Made by a program: the position numbers and the translations under genes. Of a stretch of 8,348 nucleotides of DNA, positions 6,377 to 8,348 are shown in pieces. The notes beneath the pieces were generated by a model. That model did not search any database. It worked only from the letters and a program-made list of their open reading frames with translations, and had not been told where the DNA came from. The stretch comes from Streptomyces sp. (GTDB lineage: Bacteria; Actinomycetota; Actinomycetes; Streptomycetales; Streptomycetaceae), in NCBI GenBank assembly GCA_003519485.1, contig DOWQ01000124.1:269-8616 (forward strand), given 5' to 3'. How positions within the stretch are numbered: the first letter of the stretch is position 1; the number at the start of each line of letters is the position of its first letter.

Positions 6377-7690
6377 TCACAGCCGGGCCGGCGCCGAACC
6401 CTTCAGGTCGGCGAGGTCGAGCGCGTACGCCATCGCCCGGTAGCCCTCGTCGCTCGGGTGGAGATGGTCGCCGGAGTCGTACTCCGGCAGCAGCCGGTCC
6501 GGGTTCGCCGGGTCGCGCAGAGCGAGGTCGAAGTCGACCACCGAGTCGAACACCCCGCCCGCCCGGATCGCGGCGTTGACCTGCTGCCGTGCGGCCTCGG
6601 TCTCCGCCGAGAACCCGCGGTGCCCGCCGTACGGCAGCAGCGTGGCGCCGATGACGCGCAGCCCGCGGTTGTGCGCCCGCTGCGTCATCTGCCGCAGTCC
6701 CTCGACGATCCGCGCGGCGTCCAGCTGCCGCGGCGGCTTGAGGATGTCGTTGACGCCCATCTCTATGACGACGGCCTGCACGCCGCTGCGCGAGAGCACG
6801 TCACGCTCGAAGCGGGTGAGTCCGCTCGGGCCGTTGTTGGGGGAGTAGCGGCTGCCGTCGATGAGGATGCGGTTGCCGCTGATGCCCTGGTTGAGCACGC
6901 CGTAGCGGGGCGCGCCCTCCTCGCTCAGCAGCCGCTGGGCGAGGAAGTCCGTCCAGCGGTGGTTGGCCCCGGCGGTGGAGGTGAGGCCGTCGGTGATCGA
7001 GTCGCCGAGGACGACGATCGCGCCCGCCGCGTCCTGGCTGCGGACGTCGACCCCGGTGAGGTAGCGCCAGTACGGGCTCTGTTCGGTGTAGGCGGTGCCG
7101 AGGGCGTCCTCGGTCCGGTCGCCCTCGGCCAGATAGGACGTCTGCCGGGCGTACGGATGGTAGGTGACCGGGCCGGACGGGGAAGGCGAGTAGGTGGTGA
7201 CGAGGAGGTCCGAGGCCGGCGGCACGGCCAGCCGGGCGGCGTCGCTCGTTATCTGCTGCCCGGCGGGGATGCTGACCGAGGTGTCGCCCGCGAACGTCAG
7301 CCGGCGCATGGTGCCGGACGCGGCTGTCGGGCTGCTGGGCGCGGTGGCCAGGGCTACGGTGGCGTGGGTGATGACGAGGGGCCGGGTGCCGTGGAGGTTG
7401 GAGAGCTGGACGCGGGTGCTGGTGCCGCCGACGCTGGTGTGGACGACGTTGCGGATCGACATGCCGGCGTAGCCGTCCAGGGTGCGGGGCTCGGCGGCGG
7501 CGGGCGCGGCGGACCAGGTGCCGACCCACTGACCCGCGGCGGCGGGCGCGGCGGCGTCGCGCTGATGCCGGGTCACCTGGCGGGAGTCGTCGCCGCGGCC
7601 GTCGCCGACACCGGTGAATATCGCGGTGGAGACGAGCACCACCACGGCCGCGAGTGCGGCCAGCAAGGCATAACCGTTCCGCTTGGCCAT
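6377..7690 (-). CDS. Membrane-anchored or secreted SGNH/GDSL-family hydrolase
   Basis: This 437-aa protein is a predicted Ser/His/Asp esterase acting outside the membrane. Residues 2-6 are basic and about 7-26 are hydrophobic, acting as a signal peptide or uncleaved anchor; no clear AXA cleavage site and no lipobox are seen. An N-terminal beta domain (about 55-215, from QWVGTWSAAP) precedes the SGNH domain. Block I is GDSITDG (229-235, nucleophile Ser231), block II is GISGNRIL (269-276), block III is GVND (312-315), and block V is DHLH (408-411, Asp408 and His411). The layout resembles the XynE-like SGNH group, whose members include putative acyl or carbohydrate esterases; the substrate here is unknown. 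The ATG at 7688-7690 puts the hydrophobic segment right at the N-terminus and has GAGGAG (plus-strand 7702-7707) 11 nt upstream. An in-frame ATG at 7804 would add 38 residues of Arg/Pro-rich sequence and is less likely. It converges on the DUF1707 gene with 25 bp between stops. Confidence 0.92.
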   Translation of the reverse strand: MAKRNGYALLAALAAVVVLVSTAIFTGVGDGRGDDSRQVTRHQRDAAAPAAAGQWVGTWSAAPAAAEPRTLDGYAGMSIRNVVHTSVGGTSTRVQLSNLHGTRPLVITHATVALATAPSSPTAASGTMRRLTFAGDTSVSIPAGQQITSDAARLAVPPASDLLVTTYSPSPSGPVTYHPYARQTSYLAEGDRTEDALGTAYTEQSPYWRYLTGVDVRSQDAAGAIVVLGDSITDGLTSTAGANHRWTDFLAQRLLSEEGAPRYGVLNQGISGNRILIDGSRYSPNNGPSGLTRFERDVLSRSGVQAVVIEMGVNDILKPPRQLDAARIVEGLRQMTQRAHNRGLRVIGATLLPYGGHRGFSAETEAARQQVNAAIRAGGVFDSVVDFDLALRDPANPDRLLPEYDSGDHLHPSDEGYRAMAYALDLADLKGSAPARL

Positions 7691-7804
7691 GCTCCGTCGG
7701 TCTCCTCGGGACAGCGGAGCGCAGGGCTCCGGTTCGGTGCGCGTGCAGAGGGGGAGGTCCGGCCGGCCGGCGGCGGCTCCGGCGCGCGACGGCGGACGCT
7801 CCAT

Positions 7805-7821
7805 GTTCCCATGCGGGGAAC
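7805..7821. promoter_or_regulatory. Perfect inverted repeat, possible operator
   Basis: GTTCCC-ATGCG-GGGAAC has perfect 6-bp arms around 5 bp. It lies 115-131 bp upstream of the SGNH hydrolase start. Its right half recurs at 7866-7874 as GCGGGGAAC, 53 bp away, close to five helical turns. This suits a protein-binding site better than a terminator, since no T-run follows. Confidence 0.4.
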
Positions 7822-7869
7822 GCGGCTCGGCGGGCGGCCGGGTCGGCGACCCCGCACAGCAAGACGCGG

Positions 7870-7888
7870 GGAACTCGTGGTTCGTTCC
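7870..7888. promoter_or_regulatory. Second GGAAC/GTTCC dyad, possible operator
   Basis: GGAAC and GTTCC arms are separated by 9 bp, with a second dyad, GAAC-TCGTG-GTTC, nested at 7871-7883. It lies about 180-198 bp upstream of the SGNH hydrolase start and shares the GCGGGGAAC core with the dyad at 7805-7821. On the minus strand GGAAC could also serve as an ECF-sigma -35 element, but no firm -10 follows. Confidence 0.33.
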
Positions 7889-8039
7889 AGGAGTACGTCA
7901 CATGTGGACAATGCATCGGGGGGCCGGCGCGAACGGGTGGAGCGGATGGAACAGAACGAACCGGATGAATCCGGGCAGGCGTCACAGGGCGCCGGAGCGG
8001 GACCGCCCGATCCGGCCGATCCGCGGGGCGCGGGCGGGG

Positions 8040-8079
8040 CCGGTCGGGCGGACAGGTGGGCGGACAGGTCCGGTCGGGC
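8040..8079. repeat. Nested direct repeats upstream of the right-edge gene
   Basis: GGGCGGACAGGT occurs twice, perfectly and in tandem (8046-8057 and 8058-8069). The pair is flanked by two perfect copies of CCGGTCGGGC (8040-8049 and 8070-8079). It lies 33-72 bp before the likely start at 8112. It could be a protein-binding array or a simple duplication. Confidence 0.7.
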
Positions 8080-8111
8080 CGACGGCGCCGGTGGCGCGGG
8101 ATCGTGGCGTG

Positions 8112-8348
8112 ATGCAGGAGGACCTCTCTGTTCCCGCTCGCCGGCCCGGATCCCGAGCCGTCCGCCCCGTGTTCGCACCGGCCAGACCCGTGCTCGCGCG
8201 CCGCGTCGACGCAGCAACCATCCGCCACCGCCTGAGGGCCGGTGAGATCGAGCGGCTACGGCGCGGGGCCTACACCGAGGCGCTCGAGGCGGGGTCGGCT
8301 CAGCAGCTCGCGCAGGAGCGGGCCCGCGTCGCCATCGCCGCGATCCAC
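8112..8348 (+). CDS. Partial gene, possible AbiEi-type antitoxin/DUF559 family N-terminus
   Basis: This frame is open to the window edge and gives 79 residues from the ATG at 8112; a GTG at 8109 is directly upstream. Residues about 28-57 contain ARRVDAATIRHRLRAGEIER followed at once by LRRGAYTEAL. This matches the winged-helix start of AbiEi-like proteins, where a helix ending in G-x-(I/L)-x-R-L-x-R-G-x-Y precedes the rest of the domain. The following helix (AQQLAQERARVAIAAIH) also fits. In actinomycetes this domain often heads proteins with a C-terminal DUF559 nuclease-like domain, which would lie outside the window. GGGA at 8098-8101 is a poor ribosome binding site, 10 nt before the ATG, and codon choice is less GC-biased in the first 20 codons, so the start may be later. 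Family assignment is tentative. Confidence 0.55.
   Translation, partial: MQEDLSVPARRPGSRAVRPVFAPARPVLARRVDAATIRHRLRAGEIERLRRGAYTEALEAGSAQQLAQERARVAIAAIH

Larger units (their letters stand above)
7691..8111. other. Spacer between the SGNH hydrolase gene and the right-edge gene
   Basis: This stretch of about 420 bp holds no gene I can defend. It contains two GTTCC/GGAAC dyads and a 12-bp tandem repeat, each listed separately. Several frames are open because of the high GC content, including an ATG-started frame from 7946, but none shows a known domain. I find no clear -10/-35 pair for either flanking gene. Confidence 0.55.

Noticed and set aside
7691..7804. A longer SGNH hydrolase starting at the ATG at 7804.
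   Set aside because: It would put 38 Arg/Pro-rich residues ahead of the signal or anchor segment. The ATG at 7690 gives a normal signal-type N-terminus and has GAGGAG upstream.
6458..8245. A 595-codon plus-strand frame antisense to the SGNH hydrolase.
   Set aside because: It is a shadow of the minus-strand gene, which has all SGNH blocks. No domain is visible in the plus-strand reading.
7946..8245. An ATG-started frame (MEQNEPDESGQ...) of 99 codons, which could be the start of the right-edge gene if joined by a frameshift near 8100.
   Set aside because: It ends in Arg/Pro/Ser-rich sequence without a domain, has a poorly spaced ribosome binding site, and no frameshift signal is visible; the 8112 frame stands on its own.

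Overview
The window is very GC-rich DNA. Third codon positions are almost all G or C, GTG starts occur, and the proteins are rich in Ala, Arg and Gly. Together with a class A penicillin-binding protein carrying a long acidic Gly/Asp/Thr tail, a DUF1707 protein and Streptomyces-type promoter elements, this points to Streptomyces or a close actinomycete. I see no insertion sequence, phage gene, CRISPR array, tRNA or rRNA. Most of the window looks like ordinary chromosomal cell-envelope and transport genes.

Layout, left to right. Positions 1-45 are the last codons of a plus-strand gene that begins outside the window. Converging on it is a minus-strand gene (149-2521) for a bifunctional, membrane-anchored peptidoglycan synthase (class A PBP: GT51 glycosyltransferase plus penicillin-binding transpeptidase). 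A 286-bp divergent spacer leads to a tight plus-strand operon of three genes. These are two ABC-2 type membrane proteins of the ABC2_membrane_6 kind (2808-3608 and 3601-4590, overlapping by 8 bp) and their ATPase (4593-5570, 2 bp further on). They form one complete exporter of the COG4587/COG3694/COG4586 type. Next on the same strand is a DUF1707 protein with a LiaF-like C-terminal domain (5605-6351). Its ATG sits where transcription should begin from a promoter overlapping the ATPase stop codon, so it is probably read from a leaderless mRNA. Converging on it, 25 bp away, is a minus-strand, membrane-anchored or secreted SGNH/GDSL hydrolase (6377-7690).

The last part (7691-8111) is a roughly 420-bp spacer with two GTTCC/GGAAC dyads and a tandem 12-bp repeat. 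It ends in the start of a plus-strand gene (8112 to the window end) whose visible part resembles the N-terminal helix-turn-helix of AbiEi-type antitoxin/DUF559 proteins.

Working together: the exporter is self-contained, with two permeases and one ATPase. The PBP and the LiaF-like protein both suggest a cell-envelope neighbourhood, but nothing in the sequence proves they are co-regulated. I did not find a convincing new multi-gene system. The points most worth checking are the leaderless DUF1707 promoter, the dyads upstream of the SGNH hydrolase, the repeat carrying three in-frame stops at the PBP 3' end, and the truncated AbiEi-like gene at the right edge.
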